From an uncultured bacterium (lineage in GTDB: Bacteria; Bacillota; Clostridia; Lachnospirales; Lachnospiraceae), in NCBI GenBank assembly GCA_947574055.1, contig CANPIC010000003.1, positions 45,161 through 109,160 on the forward strand: 64,000 nucleotides of DNA, in the 5' to 3' direction. Below are positions 36,879 to 45,676 of the stretch, piece by piece. Made by a program: the position numbers and the translations under genes. Position 1 is the stretch's first letter, and every line of letters begins with the position of its first letter. The notes under the pieces were generated by a model. That model made no database searches, was not told where the DNA came from, and was given only the letters and a program-made list of their open reading frames with translations.

Positions 36879-37913
36879 ATGGAAGCAATGAAGATCGTGG
36901 TCTTGACAGGCGGAATTAGTACGGAGCGGGATGTATCCCTTTCCTCCGGTTCCAAGATTTATCAGGCACTGCGTCAGAGAGGCCATAATGTAGTACTGGT
37001 GGATGTATTTCTGGGATATGAAGGAGAAGGCGCGGAGGATATATTCCGGGTCAGCCGGGACTGGACGGCAGAAAATGAGGGCATATTGCAGACACACCCC
37101 GACCTTGCGCAGATCAGGGCGCTGCGGCCGGACGGTGACAGCATGTATTTTGGCCCCCACGTGATCACGATCTGCCGGCAGGCTGATATTGTGTTTATGG
37201 CTTTGCACGGCGACGGAGAAACCGGCAGGATACAGGCGGCTTTTGATCTGATGGGAATCAGGTACACAGGCAGTGATTATGTGAGCAGTGCCATCGCCAT
37301 GGATAAGGCGCTGGCAAAGGAGCTGTTTTTTCACAACGGGATTCCGACGCCGGAGAGTTTTGCGCTGAAAAAAGGGGAGCAGGAACCGGTTGTTGTCTCC
37401 TTTCCCTGCGTGGTAAAGGTTTGCAGCGGCGGTTCCAGTGTAGGGGTTTACATATGTGAGGATGAGGCGGCTTATGAGGCGGCGAAACAGGAAGCATATA
37501 CTTATGACGGGGAGATCCTGGTCGAGCAATATATCAGAGGCAGGGAATTTTCCGTGGGTGTCATCGAAGGGAAGGCGCTGCCGGCGATTGAGATTGCACC
37601 GCTCTCCGGCTTTTATGACTATAAGAATAAATATCAGGCAGGCAGCACAGTGGAGACCTGTCCGGCAGATATTTCCCGCGAGGCCGAGATGCGTCTGCGA
37701 AAAACGGCAGAGGCAGTATTTCGGGTGCTGCGGCTAAAAGCCTATGCACGTATGGATTTTATGATGAATGAAGCAGGAGAGGTATTCTGCCTGGAGGCGA
37801 ATACATTGCCCGGTATGACACCGACATCACTTTTGCCCCAGGAAGCGGCAGCACAGGGGATGGACTATGGGACATTGTGTGAACATCTGATCGAAGTATC
37901 ACTGCGGAAATGA
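36879..37913 (+). CDS. ddl: D-alanine--D-alanine ligase
   Basis: ATP-grasp enzyme making D-Ala-D-Ala for peptidoglycan. It has 344 residues and starts at 36879 behind GGTGAGGAGAG. Seen motifs are VVLTGGISTERDVSL at the N-terminus, MALHGDGETGRIQ, GSDYVSSAIAMDKALAK and the C-terminal metal site EANTLPGMTPTSLLP. Its stop overlaps the murF start (ATGA), so the product is made together with the enzyme that uses it. A vancomycin-type D-Ala-D-Lac variant cannot be excluded by eye, but no van genes are present. Confidence 0.95.
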   Translation: MEAMKIVVLTGGISTERDVSLSSGSKIYQALRQRGHNVVLVDVFLGYEGEGAEDIFRVSRDWTAENEGILQTHPDLAQIRALRPDGDSMYFGPHVITICRQADIVFMALHGDGETGRIQAAFDLMGIRYTGSDYVSSAIAMDKALAKELFFHNGIPTPESFALKKGEQEPVVVSFPCVVKVCSGGSSVGVYICEDEAAYEAAKQEAYTYDGEILVEQYIRGREFSVGVIEGKALPAIEIAPLSGFYDYKNKYQAGSTVETCPADISREAEMRLRKTAEAVFRVLRLKAYARMDFMMNEAGEVFCLEANTLPGMTPTSLLPQEAAAQGMDYGTLCEHLIEVSLRK

Positions 37914-39325
37914 GGAAACAGGATATGGATTACATGACATTGGAACATATGACAAAGGCCTGCGGCGGCATATATTATGGCGCAGAGGAGGATAAACAGA
38001 AAGAAGTATCGGGGGTTGTACTGGACTCCCGGCTGGTGGGGGCCGGCTATTGTTTTATTGCCACAAAAGGAGAGCGTGTGGACGGGCACAGTTTTATCGG
38101 GCAGGTACTGGAGAAGGGGGCACTGTGTGTGATCTGCGAATGTCTGCCGGAGGAAAGGAAGGGGAACTTTATCCTTGTAAAAGACAGCTTTCGTGCCTTG
38201 CAGGATGTGGCGGCCTGGTACAGGAGCATGCTGTCTGTCCCGGTGGTCGGTATTACAGGCAGTGTGGGAAAGACCAGCACGAAAGAATTTATTGCCGGTG
38301 TGCTGTCACGGAAATTTTGTGTGCTTAAAACAGAGGGAAACTATAACAACGAAGTGGGAGTGCCTCTGACACTGCTGCGGATACGCCGGGAACATGAGAT
38401 CGCGGTCGTGGAAATGGGAATCAATCATTTCGGAGAGATGCGCCGCCTGAGCCGGATGGCGAGGCCGGATGTGTGTGTGCTGACTAATATCGGGGAATGT
38501 CATCTGGAGTTTTTGCACTCCAAGGCCGGTGTACTGCAGGCCAAATCGGAGATCTTTGAGTATATGCAGGATGACGGTATGGTATATGTAAACGGGGATG
38601 ATGAGATGCTCCGTAATATTGAACGGGTGAAAAACCGTCCGCCGGTGACCTATGGTATGGAGCGGCGCAATGACTACTACGCGGATCAGGTTTCCTACAG
38701 GGGGCTATCCGGCAGCAGTGCAGTCATTCATACAAAGACAGGCGCCTTTCCGGTACAGATTGGCCTGCCGGGAGAGCATATGGTGCGCAATGCCCTGGTG
38801 GCTGCGGCCATCGGCAGGCAGTTCGGGATGACGCAGGAGGAGATCAGGGAAGGCATTGCCGCAGTGGGGCCTGTCAACGGACGCAGTCATATTGTGGAAC
38901 TGAAACACTATACCCTGATCGACGATTGTTACAATGCCAATCCGGTATCCATGCGGGCGGCGCTGGATATGCTTTCCCATGCAGGAGGCCGGACAGTTGC
39001 CATACTGGGTGATATGGGGGAACTGGGAGAAAAGAAAAATAAATACCATAAAGAAGTGGGCGCATATGCGGTACAGAAAAATATCACGGGACTGATATGC
39101 GTGGGCAGTCTGTCACGCTTTATGTATCAGGGAGGATGCAAAGCAAAAAGCAAGACACTGAATAATACATTTGTTCAGTATTATGAAACGCTGGAATCAC
39201 TGCTTGAACGGATCGAGAGCGGAGGACTGCTGCCGGACGGGGCCACCATACTGGTGAAAGCATCACACAGTATGGGATTTTCCAGATTGGTGGAATGGCT
39301 CTGTGATAATAGTCCGCCGCTCTGA
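37910..39325 (+). CDS. murF: UDP-MurNAc-tripeptide--D-Ala-D-Ala ligase
   Basis: Last cytoplasmic step of the peptidoglycan stem peptide: it joins D-Ala-D-Ala to UDP-MurNAc-tripeptide. It has 471 residues. The ATP loop GSVGKTSTKEF is at about 116-126. EMGINHFGEM, GPVNGRSHIVEL and DDCYNANPVSM are typical MurF segments. It overlaps ddl by four bases, a common pairing. It is convergent with plsC, with 20 bases between the genes and no strong terminator. Confidence 0.96.
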   Translation: MRKQDMDYMTLEHMTKACGGIYYGAEEDKQKEVSGVVLDSRLVGAGYCFIATKGERVDGHSFIGQVLEKGALCVICECLPEERKGNFILVKDSFRALQDVAAWYRSMLSVPVVGITGSVGKTSTKEFIAGVLSRKFCVLKTEGNYNNEVGVPLTLLRIRREHEIAVVEMGINHFGEMRRLSRMARPDVCVLTNIGECHLEFLHSKAGVLQAKSEIFEYMQDDGMVYVNGDDEMLRNIERVKNRPPVTYGMERRNDYYADQVSYRGLSGSSAVIHTKTGAFPVQIGLPGEHMVRNALVAAAIGRQFGMTQEEIREGIAAVGPVNGRSHIVELKHYTLIDDCYNANPVSMRAALDMLSHAGGRTVAILGDMGELGEKKNKYHKEVGAYAVQKNITGLICVGSLSRFMYQGGCKAKSKTLNNTFVQYYETLESLLERIESGGLLPDGATILVKASHSMGFSRLVEWLCDNSPPL

Positions 39326-39345
39326 GACGAATCGTAAAAGATAGA

Positions 39346-40080
39346 TCAGATCTGTTTTTTGTTTTTATCGTAATTTGCCTGAATGATCTTACGGGTATGG
39401 GCGCCCAGAAATTTTCTTTCTTCCCGGGAAAGTGTTTCCGGGTATATGGGCGCTCCAAATTCAATAATAACATGTGCTTTTTTCATAGTGGGCAGATGCG
39501 CTTCCCAGATTGCACTGGTATTGTTGATACTCACGGGGATGATCGGGCATTTTGCTTTTTCTGCCATACGGAAACTGCCCTCGCGAAATGGCAGGATCGT
39601 ATCCGGGCTGGTATTTCGTGTCCCTTCCGGGAAGATACAGATGGAGATCCCGGATTTGAGTTCTTCAATGCCTTTCTGAATGGCTTTGAGGCCTTCGCGG
39701 ATGTTGTCCCTGTTTAAAAACAGGCAGTGAATGTTTTCCATCCAGATGGAAAGCAGCGGCAGATGGCTCATTTCCGCTTTGGCCACATAACCCGTAGGGC
39801 CGGGAAAGCACAGATAGGTGAGGACAATATCGAAATAGCTGCTGTGATTGCCAACGTAGAGCACGGCGCCCTCTTTTGGCAGATTTTCCGTCCCGATCAC
39901 ATCCAGCGAGACGCCTGCCAGGATGGAGCAGCCGCGGAAGGCCCATTTTACCATAGCCTGGGTTGATCTGTTTTTTAAATCAGGATTATATTTTCCGATA
40001 ATCCATTCCACGATAAGAATCGGTATACTGAAAATGAGAAACAGGATGACAAAAGATGACGTAAGAATAAAACGAAGCAT
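39346..40080 (-). CDS. plsC: 1-acyl-sn-glycerol-3-phosphate acyltransferase
   Basis: Membrane acyltransferase making phosphatidic acid from lysophosphatidate. The start ATG is at 40078-40080, behind AGGAGGGG; 49 further upstream codons are rejected. It has 244 residues. An N-terminal membrane helix lies at about 5-27. The catalytic NHSSYFD (H79, D84) and the substrate motif FPEGTRN (about 150-156) are present. It is divergent from the PrcB-like lipoprotein, and a perfect 12-bp dyad lies in the shared upstream region. Confidence 0.92.
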   Translation of the reverse strand: MLRFILTSSFVILFLIFSIPILIVEWIIGKYNPDLKNRSTQAMVKWAFRGCSILAGVSLDVIGTENLPKEGAVLYVGNHSSYFDIVLTYLCFPGPTGYVAKAEMSHLPLLSIWMENIHCLFLNRDNIREGLKAIQKGIEELKSGISICIFPEGTRNTSPDTILPFREGSFRMAEKAKCPIIPVSINNTSAIWEAHLPTMKKAHVIIEFGAPIYPETLSREERKFLGAHTRKIIQANYDKNKKQI

Positions 40081-40216
40081 AATACCCCTCCTGATGATGA
40101 TCCCGCGGCCATTCTCTTTTGTTGTGAAAGTCTGCCGCAGACGGAGAATCCCGCAGAGCAGGATTCCTTTTTTATTATATCCAGAAGAGGTACATTGTGC
40201 AACGAAATCAAAATTA

Positions 40217-40248
40217 TAAATATACAAAATGACTAATTTGTATATTTA
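40217..40248. promoter_or_regulatory. Perfect 12-bp dyad between divergent plsC and lipoprotein genes
   Basis: TAAATATACAAA (40217-40228), 8-bp centre, TTTGTATATTTA (40237-40248). The arms are exact reverse complements. Each contains a TATA-rich -10-like core, so it may be a repressor operator or back-to-back promoters. It matches no operator consensus I know. Confidence 0.55.
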
Positions 40249-40331
40249 AAAGAGAAAAAAAGGGACAGGTTTTTTCATATTTATCGGCCCCGGCACATAT
40301 ATTGGGTATAAAAGGCAATGGATGGGAAGAG

Positions 40332-40778
40332 ATGAAAGAGAGGATCACAGCAGAGGCAGGAAAGGGATGGCTGCAAAAGGGGGTGCAGATACTGTGTTTG
40401 CTGGCCATGACAGTGGCTATGATGGGATGTGGGAAGGATGTGGATAAGACAGCCAAATTGCACGATCTGAAATTTACGGTGCTGTCCGGAGAGCAGCTGC
40501 CTTCGGAACTGCGGGACATGGTGGAAGAACAGAAGATGGAAAATTTCCGGTTTACCTTTGCGGATGAAAATGAACTGTACATATGTGTCGGTTATGGCCG
40601 ACAGCCTACGGGCGGCTACAGTATTTCCGTGACGGAACTGTATGAGACGGAAAATGCGGTGTATGTGCATACCAACCTGCTGGGGCCCTCGGCCGGGGAA
40701 AACAAAACAGAAAGCCCGTCTTACCCGTATATTGTAGTAAAGCTGGAAAAAACGGATAAAGCGGTTGTGTTTGAATAG
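40332..40778 (+). CDS. PrcB-like C-terminal-domain lipoprotein
   Basis: Short exported lipoprotein, 148 residues from ATG 40332 (GGGAAGAG upstream). The ORF extends ten codons further only through a TTG. The signal peptide ends AMTVAMMGCG, with Cys33 as the lipid site. The mature part contains GYGRQPTGGYSISVTEL, the signature of the PrcB C-terminal domain (named from a spirochaete protease-complex subunit). Function in clostridia is unknown; no protease gene is adjacent. Its stop lies inside the pyr promoter, so the pyr genes may also be read from upstream. Confidence 0.78.
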   Translation: MKERITAEAGKGWLQKGVQILCLLAMTVAMMGCGKDVDKTAKLHDLKFTVLSGEQLPSELRDMVEEQKMENFRFTFADENELYICVGYGRQPTGGYSISVTELYETENAVYVHTNLLGPSAGENKTESPSYPYIVVKLEKTDKAVVFE

Positions 40779-40793
40779 AGGTTTCTATATAAT
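40765..40793 (+). promoter_or_regulatory. Promoter of the pyrC-pyrK-pyrD operon
   Basis: TTGTGT (40765-40770), 17-bp spacer, TATAAT (40788-40793), partly inside the preceding gene. No PyrR-type attenuator is seen before pyrC. Confidence 0.6.
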
Positions 40794-40842
40794 GATGAGA
40801 TGAGTGAACAACATAGAAGGCGTCAGCCGGGAGGATGGGATT

Positions 40843-42138
40843 TTGGAGATACAAAAGAGACAGGAGCTACTTTTGATCAAAAACGGATATGTGCTTGACC
40901 CCAGGACGGGACAGGAGGGGGAGGCAGATATTCTGGTGGGGGAAGGCAGGATCCTGCGTATGGGAGAGTGCCGCCACTGGAGAGATCTGACCGGGCGCGC
41001 AGAAGTCAGAGAATTTGACGCCGGAGGGCTGATGGTGGCGCCGGGCCTGATAGATGTGCATGTGCATTTCAGAGATCCGGGTTTTCTGTACAAAGAAGAT
41101 ATCATAAGTGGCAGCAGAGCGGCTGCCAAAGGGGGATTTACCACCGTCGTGCTGATGGCCAATACCAGACCGGCGGTGGATGACGCCGAAGTGCTGCAAT
41201 ATGTGCTGGAAAAGGGACGAAGGACAGGCATCCATGTGGAAAGCTGCTGCGCCGTGACCAGAGGCCTGCAGGGAAAGGAACTGACAGATATGAAAGGCCT
41301 GTTGGCGGCGGGAGCGGTGGGATTTACCGATGACGGCATACCGCTGGCAGAGGATGTGGCGCGGGCGGCGATGGAGCGGACGGCGCAGCTGGGAACTGTT
41401 TTAAGTGTCCATGAGGAAGACCCTGCCCGGATTACCGACAATGGGATCCACGCCGGCGCAGCATCGGCGTATTTTGGTATCGGTGGTTCGCCCCGTCAGG
41501 CGGAAATCTGTATGGTCGAACGTGATATCCGGCTGGCCCGGGAGAGTGGGGCGATTGTCAATTTTCAGCATATCAGTACCAAGGAAGCCGTGGAACTGAT
41601 ACGCGGCGCGAAGGCAAGGGGTGTGCAGATCCATGCCGAAGCCACACCGCACCATTTTACTTTGACGGAGCAGGATGCCATCAGATATGGGACACTGGCC
41701 AAGATGAATCCACCTTTGCGGGAAGAGGCGGACAGAGAGGCTATCATAGAAGGGCTGCGGGATGGCACCATTGATCTGATTGCGACGGATCATGCGCCTC
41801 ATTCGAAAGAGGAAAAAGAAAAGCCGCTCACACAGGCACCCAGTGGGATCATCGGACTGGAGACTGCGCTGGCACTGGGGATCACCGGACTGGTGGAAAA
41901 CGGAAAACTGACACTTATGTCACTGCTGGAAAAAATGACCTGGAATCCGGCCCGTATGTATGGCATGGACAGGGGCTATCTGGCAGAAGGCGGCCCGGCG
42001 GATCTGGTCATCTTTGACAGAAAGAAGCGGTGGAAGGTGGAGCAGTTTGCTTCAAAAGCCTGCAACTCTCCCTTTCTCGGATGGGAACTGTGTGGAAAGG
42101 TGAGAGCGACAGTGTGCGGAGGGAGGGTTTACAGATGA
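40843..42138 (+). CDS. pyrC: Dihydroorotase
   Basis: Zinc enzyme converting carbamoyl-aspartate to dihydroorotate in pyrimidine synthesis. I prefer a TTG start at 40843 because GGGAGG lies eight bases upstream. An in-frame GTG at 40804 would add 13 residues and has no good site. The product is 431 residues. The metal motif HVHFRDP has its histidines at 73 and 75. TRPAVDD, EATPHHF and ATDHAPHS are the other active-site segments. The stop overlaps pyrK (ATGA). Confidence 0.93.
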   Translation: MEIQKRQELLLIKNGYVLDPRTGQEGEADILVGEGRILRMGECRHWRDLTGRAEVREFDAGGLMVAPGLIDVHVHFRDPGFLYKEDIISGSRAAAKGGFTTVVLMANTRPAVDDAEVLQYVLEKGRRTGIHVESCCAVTRGLQGKELTDMKGLLAAGAVGFTDDGIPLAEDVARAAMERTAQLGTVLSVHEEDPARITDNGIHAGAASAYFGIGGSPRQAEICMVERDIRLARESGAIVNFQHISTKEAVELIRGAKARGVQIHAEATPHHFTLTEQDAIRYGTLAKMNPPLREEADREAIIEGLRDGTIDLIATDHAPHSKEEKEKPLTQAPSGIIGLETALALGITGLVENGKLTLMSLLEKMTWNPARMYGMDRGYLAEGGPADLVIFDRKKRWKVEQFASKACNSPFLGWELCGKVRATVCGGRVYR

Positions 42139-42905
42139 AACAAAAGAGGAAAGCGGTATGCAGGGTCTTGTCACAAACGGAGATGGCGCCGGGCATATTT
42201 GATATGCAGATTGAGACAGATCTGGGGGCACAGGCGCTTGCGGGACAGTTTGTGATGGTGTATCCGAAAGCGGAGAGTACACTTTTGCCGCGTCCCATCA
42301 GCATTTGTGAAGCGGAGGATACGAAGCTGCGTATCGTGTATCGTGTGGCCGGGAAGGGGACGGAAGAATTTTCCGGCTATGGGCCAGGGGATCAGATCGC
42401 GCTTATGGGGCCGCTGGGCAATGGCTTTCCGCTCTTGGAGGCTGACGGGAAACGGGCGGTTTTGCTGGGTGGTGGTATCGGTATCCCGCCTCTGCTGCAG
42501 CTGGCAAAGTCTCTGCCGGGCAGGCAGACGATTCTGGCCGGCTATCGGGATCATCGGCTGTTTTTGAAAGAGGACCTGGAAAAGGCGGGAGACTTTTATG
42601 CGGCGACGGAGGATGGGAGCGCAGGGATCAGGGGAAACGTGCTTGATGCTTTGAAGGAATATAGGCCGGATGCGGAGATCCTGTACGCCTGTGGCCCTAT
42701 GCCTATGCTGCGGGCGGTCAAGGCGTATGCACAGGAGAGAGAGATACCGGCATATCTGTCTTTGGAAGAGCGGATGGCCTGCGGTGTGGGAGCCTGTCTG
42801 GGCTGCGTGTGCACAACGGTGAAGCGGGACGGGCATTCCCATGTCAACAATGCAAGGATCTGTACGGAAGGGCCGGTATTTGAGGCAGGAGAGGTGGACA
42901 TATGA
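42135..42905 (+). CDS. pyrK: Dihydroorotate dehydrogenase B, electron-transfer subunit
   Basis: FAD and [2Fe-2S] subunit that passes electrons from PyrD to NAD. It has 256 residues and starts at ATG 42135 behind GGAGGGAGG, overlapping the pyrC stop by four bases. RPISIC and GPLGNGF are flavin-binding. GGGIGIPPLL binds nucleotide. The cluster ligands are C216, C221, C224 and a Cys near 242, in CGVGACLGC...ARIC. Its own stop overlaps pyrD in the same way. So the three enzymes are made from tightly coupled genes. Confidence 0.95.
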   Translation: MKQKRKAVCRVLSQTEMAPGIFDMQIETDLGAQALAGQFVMVYPKAESTLLPRPISICEAEDTKLRIVYRVAGKGTEEFSGYGPGDQIALMGPLGNGFPLLEADGKRAVLLGGGIGIPPLLQLAKSLPGRQTILAGYRDHRLFLKEDLEKAGDFYAATEDGSAGIRGNVLDALKEYRPDAEILYACGPMPMLRAVKAYAQEREIPAYLSLEERMACGVGACLGCVCTTVKRDGHSHVNNARICTEGPVFEAGEVDI

Positions 42906-43807
42906 AAAAGACAGAAGTATCAATAGCGGGTGTTACTTTTAAAAATCCGGTGATGACTGCTTCCGGTACGTTTGGCTCGGGTATGGAGTACAGTGAATTT
43001 GTCGATCTGAACAGGCTGGGGGCAGTGGTGACAAAAGGGGTGGCGTCCACTCCCTGGCCGGGGAACCCCACACCCCGGATCGCTGAGGTATATGGTGGGA
43101 TGCTCAATGCCATCGGCCTGCAAAATCCGGGGATTGATGTCTTTTTACAGCGCGATCTGCCTTTTCTTGCGCAGTATGATACGCGCGTTATTGTCAATGT
43201 ATGCGGAAAGACCATGGAAGAGTATGTGGCAGTGGTGGAGCGGCTGGGAGAGAGCAGGGCCGACTTGCTGGAGATCAATGTCTCCTGTCCGAATGTAAAA
43301 GAAGGTGCCATTGCATTTGGGCAGAATGCCGATGCCCTGTATGCGATTACCGCAGAGATCAAAAAAAAGGCCAGGCAGCCCGTTGTCATGAAACTGAGCC
43401 CCAATGTAACAGATATTACAGAAATGGCGAGGGCGGCGGAAGCGGCGGGGGCAGATGCCATTTCGCTGATCAATACACTGACGGGCATGAAAATTGATAT
43501 ACAGAGACGTACTTTTGCACTGGCGAATAAGACCGGCGGACTTTCCGGCCCGGCGATCAGACCGATCGCAGTGCGTATGGTCTATCAGTGTGCCCAGGCG
43601 GTGAAGATACCGATCATCGGTATGGGCGGTATTACCTGCGGCGATGATGCGGTGGAATTTCTGATGGCAGGGGCAACCGCGGTAGGTGTGGGCGCGGCCA
43701 GCTTTAGCAATCCCTGCGCCGCGGCGGAAGTTTTGGACGGGATAGAGGATTATATGGAGCGAAACAATGTGGAAGATATTCATGAGATAATCGGGTGCGT
43801 TCACTAG
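42902..43807 (+). CDS. pyrD: Dihydroorotate dehydrogenase B, catalytic subunit
   Basis: FMN enzyme oxidising dihydroorotate to orotate; class 1B, which needs PyrK. It has 301 residues and starts at ATG 42902, overlapping pyrK. NVSCPNVKEG carries the catalytic Cys (129) typical of class 1. NPVMTASGTFGSG and GMGGITCGDDAVEF bind FMN. The stop TAG at 43805-43807 overlaps the left end of a palindromic repeat, so the last bases of the gene may derive from an insertion. Other pyr genes are not in the window. Confidence 0.95.
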   Translation: MKKTEVSIAGVTFKNPVMTASGTFGSGMEYSEFVDLNRLGAVVTKGVASTPWPGNPTPRIAEVYGGMLNAIGLQNPGIDVFLQRDLPFLAQYDTRVIVNVCGKTMEEYVAVVERLGESRADLLEINVSCPNVKEGAIAFGQNADALYAITAEIKKKARQPVVMKLSPNVTDITEMARAAEAAGADAISLINTLTGMKIDIQRRTFALANKTGGLSGPAIRPIAVRMVYQCAQAVKIPIIGMGGITCGDDAVEFLMAGATAVGVGAASFSNPCAAAEVLDGIEDYMERNNVEDIHEIIGCVH

Positions 43808-43967
43808 AGTCTGTTTGAAAAATGCTTTCTGTCAGATGTGCGTCACAGTTTGTGGGAGATTTGGGTCAAATGAAGGGCGCATAGCGGGCTATGTAACCTG
43901 AATTGGGCACAAATATCACGCAAAATGGGGCGTACAGATGACAGGAATGATTTTTCGAACACGCTCT
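43806..43967. repeat. 162-bp palindromic repeat element (MITE/REP-like)
   Basis: The ends are inverted copies: AGAGTCTGTTTGAAAAAT at 43806 and, on the other strand from 43967, AGAGCGTGTTCGAAAAAT. The similarity continues inward (about two thirds identity) to a central perfect CATAGC-GG-GCTATG. The whole element folds as one long imperfect hairpin. It has no coding capacity. I saw no second copy in this window. No clear target-site duplication was found. Confidence 0.72.
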
Positions 43968-43992
43968 GGGATACGGTTTCATGCATAAAGGA

Positions 43993-44041
43993 CCTCCCTG
44001 CGTCATACCTTAGTGTAAGGAGACGCAGGGAGGTTTTTTTT
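43993..44041 (+). terminator. Strong terminator after the pyr operon, overlapping the next ribosome site
   Basis: ACCTCCCTGCGTC (43993-44005) pairs with GACGCAGGGAGGT, with an inner CCTTA/TAAGG helix and a T9 tract. AGGGAGG in the 3' arm lies nine bases before the ATG of the following gene and is its only ribosome site. Confidence 0.88.
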
Positions 44042-44042
44042 T

Positions 44043-45584
44043 ATGGATTTGGTGAAAAAAAATATACATATGGATCGCATAAAGTGCAAAGCAGCCACAC
44101 AGATCACATTGGAGGATGACCGGAACGTGCCGGAGCAAAAGCCCGATATGGAACGGATTATACTTCGCAAAGGCAGGGCGGTGGCGGAGGAGATCAAACC
44201 CACAGAGGATCATGTGAATGTAAAGGGCAAGCTGGAATTCCGGATTCTCTATGCAGGAGAGGATGGTGTGGTAAGCTGTATGGACGGCCAGCTTCCTTTT
44301 GAGGAGCAGGTGTATATGGATGGTGTGCGCAGCGGGGACAATGTGGAAGCACTGCCGGTACTGGAGGATCTGAGTATTGACATGATCAATTCAAGGAAGC
44401 TGAGCATCCGGGCGCTGATAGCACTCACGCTTTCCGTAGAGGAGCTGTATGACGAGGAAATTGCGGTGGAACTGTATCACGATGAGCCGGTGGAGACGAG
44501 AAAGACGCTGCTCTCTCTGACAGAAATCGCCATCCAGAAAAAAGACATCCTCCGCTTCAAGGAAGAGATGGAAATGCCAAAGAGTTACCCGAATATATTT
44601 GAGATCGTCTGGGAAGATGTGAGAATATCGGGCATGAGTTTTGAGGCACTAAATGAACAGATTGCAGCCCAGGGAGAGATTCAGGTATTTTTGCTTTATG
44701 AGGGGGAGGGAGAAGACCGGCCGCTGAAATGTTTTGAGAAGATCATTCCCTTCCGGGAAATCCTGGAGTGTCAGGGCAGCCGGGAAACGATGATTCCGGA
44801 TATTTCCTGGCATAGCAGCCACAATGAAGTGGAAGTGAGAAGTGACTTTGACGGTGAGGAGAGAGTGGTATGCCTGGATCTGGTACTGGATCTTGCTGTA
44901 CGGCTGTATGAGGAAGAGCAGGTAGAAGTACTGGCGGATGTATATGGGGTTTCCAAAGATGTGCAGGCAGTCACAAAGCAGGGGAGCTTCAGCCGCCTGA
45001 TGCTGCGTCTCTCCGGCAGGACCAAAATTGCGGAACAGGTCAGACTTCCCGCCGGGCTCCCCGATATGACGGAAATCTGTCACAGTAGCGGGGAAGTGTC
45101 CCTTGACAGTACGGAACTTTTGGAGGATGCTGTCGAACTGACGGGAACCCTGACAGTGGAAGCAATTTATCTTGCAAATGAAGAAAAAGGGCTCTTTTCG
45201 CTGCAGACAGAAGTCCCTTTTCGTTATGAACTGGAGGCACCCGGGATCAGCCAGGCCTGTGATTATGAGGTGACGCCTGTGATTGAGCAGCTTACGGTTA
45301 CCCCTCTTAGTGGCAGTGAACTGGATGTCAAAGCGGTACTGGGATTTGGCCTGCTGGGATTTTGCAGCAGTGAGGAGGAAACCATTACAGATATTTCCAT
45401 TTCGGAGCCGGATATGGACGTGATTAAGGAATTGCCGACGATCGTGGTCTATGTGGCGAAGGAAGGAGATGACTTGTGGAAGCTGGGCAAAAAATACTAT
45501 GTACCACTGGATCAGATCCGCGAGACAAACCATCTGAGCAGTGATTCGCTGAAGGCGGGGGAGAAGATATTGATTGTGAGATAA
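44043..45584 (+). CDS. SPOCS (DUF3794) and LysM protein, SipL-like
   Basis: Spore morphogenesis protein resembling clostridial SipL, which binds SpoIVA during coat assembly. It has 513 residues. Repeated DUF3794/SPOCS domains fill about 30-440 (KPDMERIILRKGRAVAEEIK and similar copies). A C-terminal LysM domain lies at about 466-513 (VVYVAKEGDDLWKLGKKYYV). The start ATG 44043 uses AGGGAGG inside the preceding terminator; a later ATG at 44070 has no site. No separate promoter was found between the pyr genes and this one apart from the repeat element region. A terminator follows. Confidence 0.87.
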   Translation: MDLVKKNIHMDRIKCKAATQITLEDDRNVPEQKPDMERIILRKGRAVAEEIKPTEDHVNVKGKLEFRILYAGEDGVVSCMDGQLPFEEQVYMDGVRSGDNVEALPVLEDLSIDMINSRKLSIRALIALTLSVEELYDEEIAVELYHDEPVETRKTLLSLTEIAIQKKDILRFKEEMEMPKSYPNIFEIVWEDVRISGMSFEALNEQIAAQGEIQVFLLYEGEGEDRPLKCFEKIIPFREILECQGSRETMIPDISWHSSHNEVEVRSDFDGEERVVCLDLVLDLAVRLYEEEQVEVLADVYGVSKDVQAVTKQGSFSRLMLRLSGRTKIAEQVRLPAGLPDMTEICHSSGEVSLDSTELLEDAVELTGTLTVEAIYLANEEKGLFSLQTEVPFRYELEAPGISQACDYEVTPVIEQLTVTPLSGSELDVKAVLGFGLLGFCSSEEETITDISISEPDMDVIKELPTIVVYVAKEGDDLWKLGKKYYVPLDQIRETNHLSSDSLKAGEKILIVR

Positions 45585-45597
45585 GAGAGAAAAAAGT

Positions 45598-45622
45598 GGA
45601 ACGGCGCTGCCGTTCCCCTTTT
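45598..45622. terminator. Bidirectional terminator
   Basis: GGAACGGC, loop GCT, GCCGTTCC followed by CCTTTT, with an A-run on the other side. It lies between convergent genes. Confidence 0.82.
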
Positions 45623-45676
45623 GTGTTATTAAATGGTCTTTGCTGACAAAAATCTGTGAACTGCCTGCAGGCATCA

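Noticed and set aside
43806..43967. Riboswitch or structured RNA controlling the gene at 44 kb
   Set aside because: The palindrome is symmetrical over its whole length, as in mobile palindromic repeats, and does not fit a known aptamer. The terminator that follows is separate.
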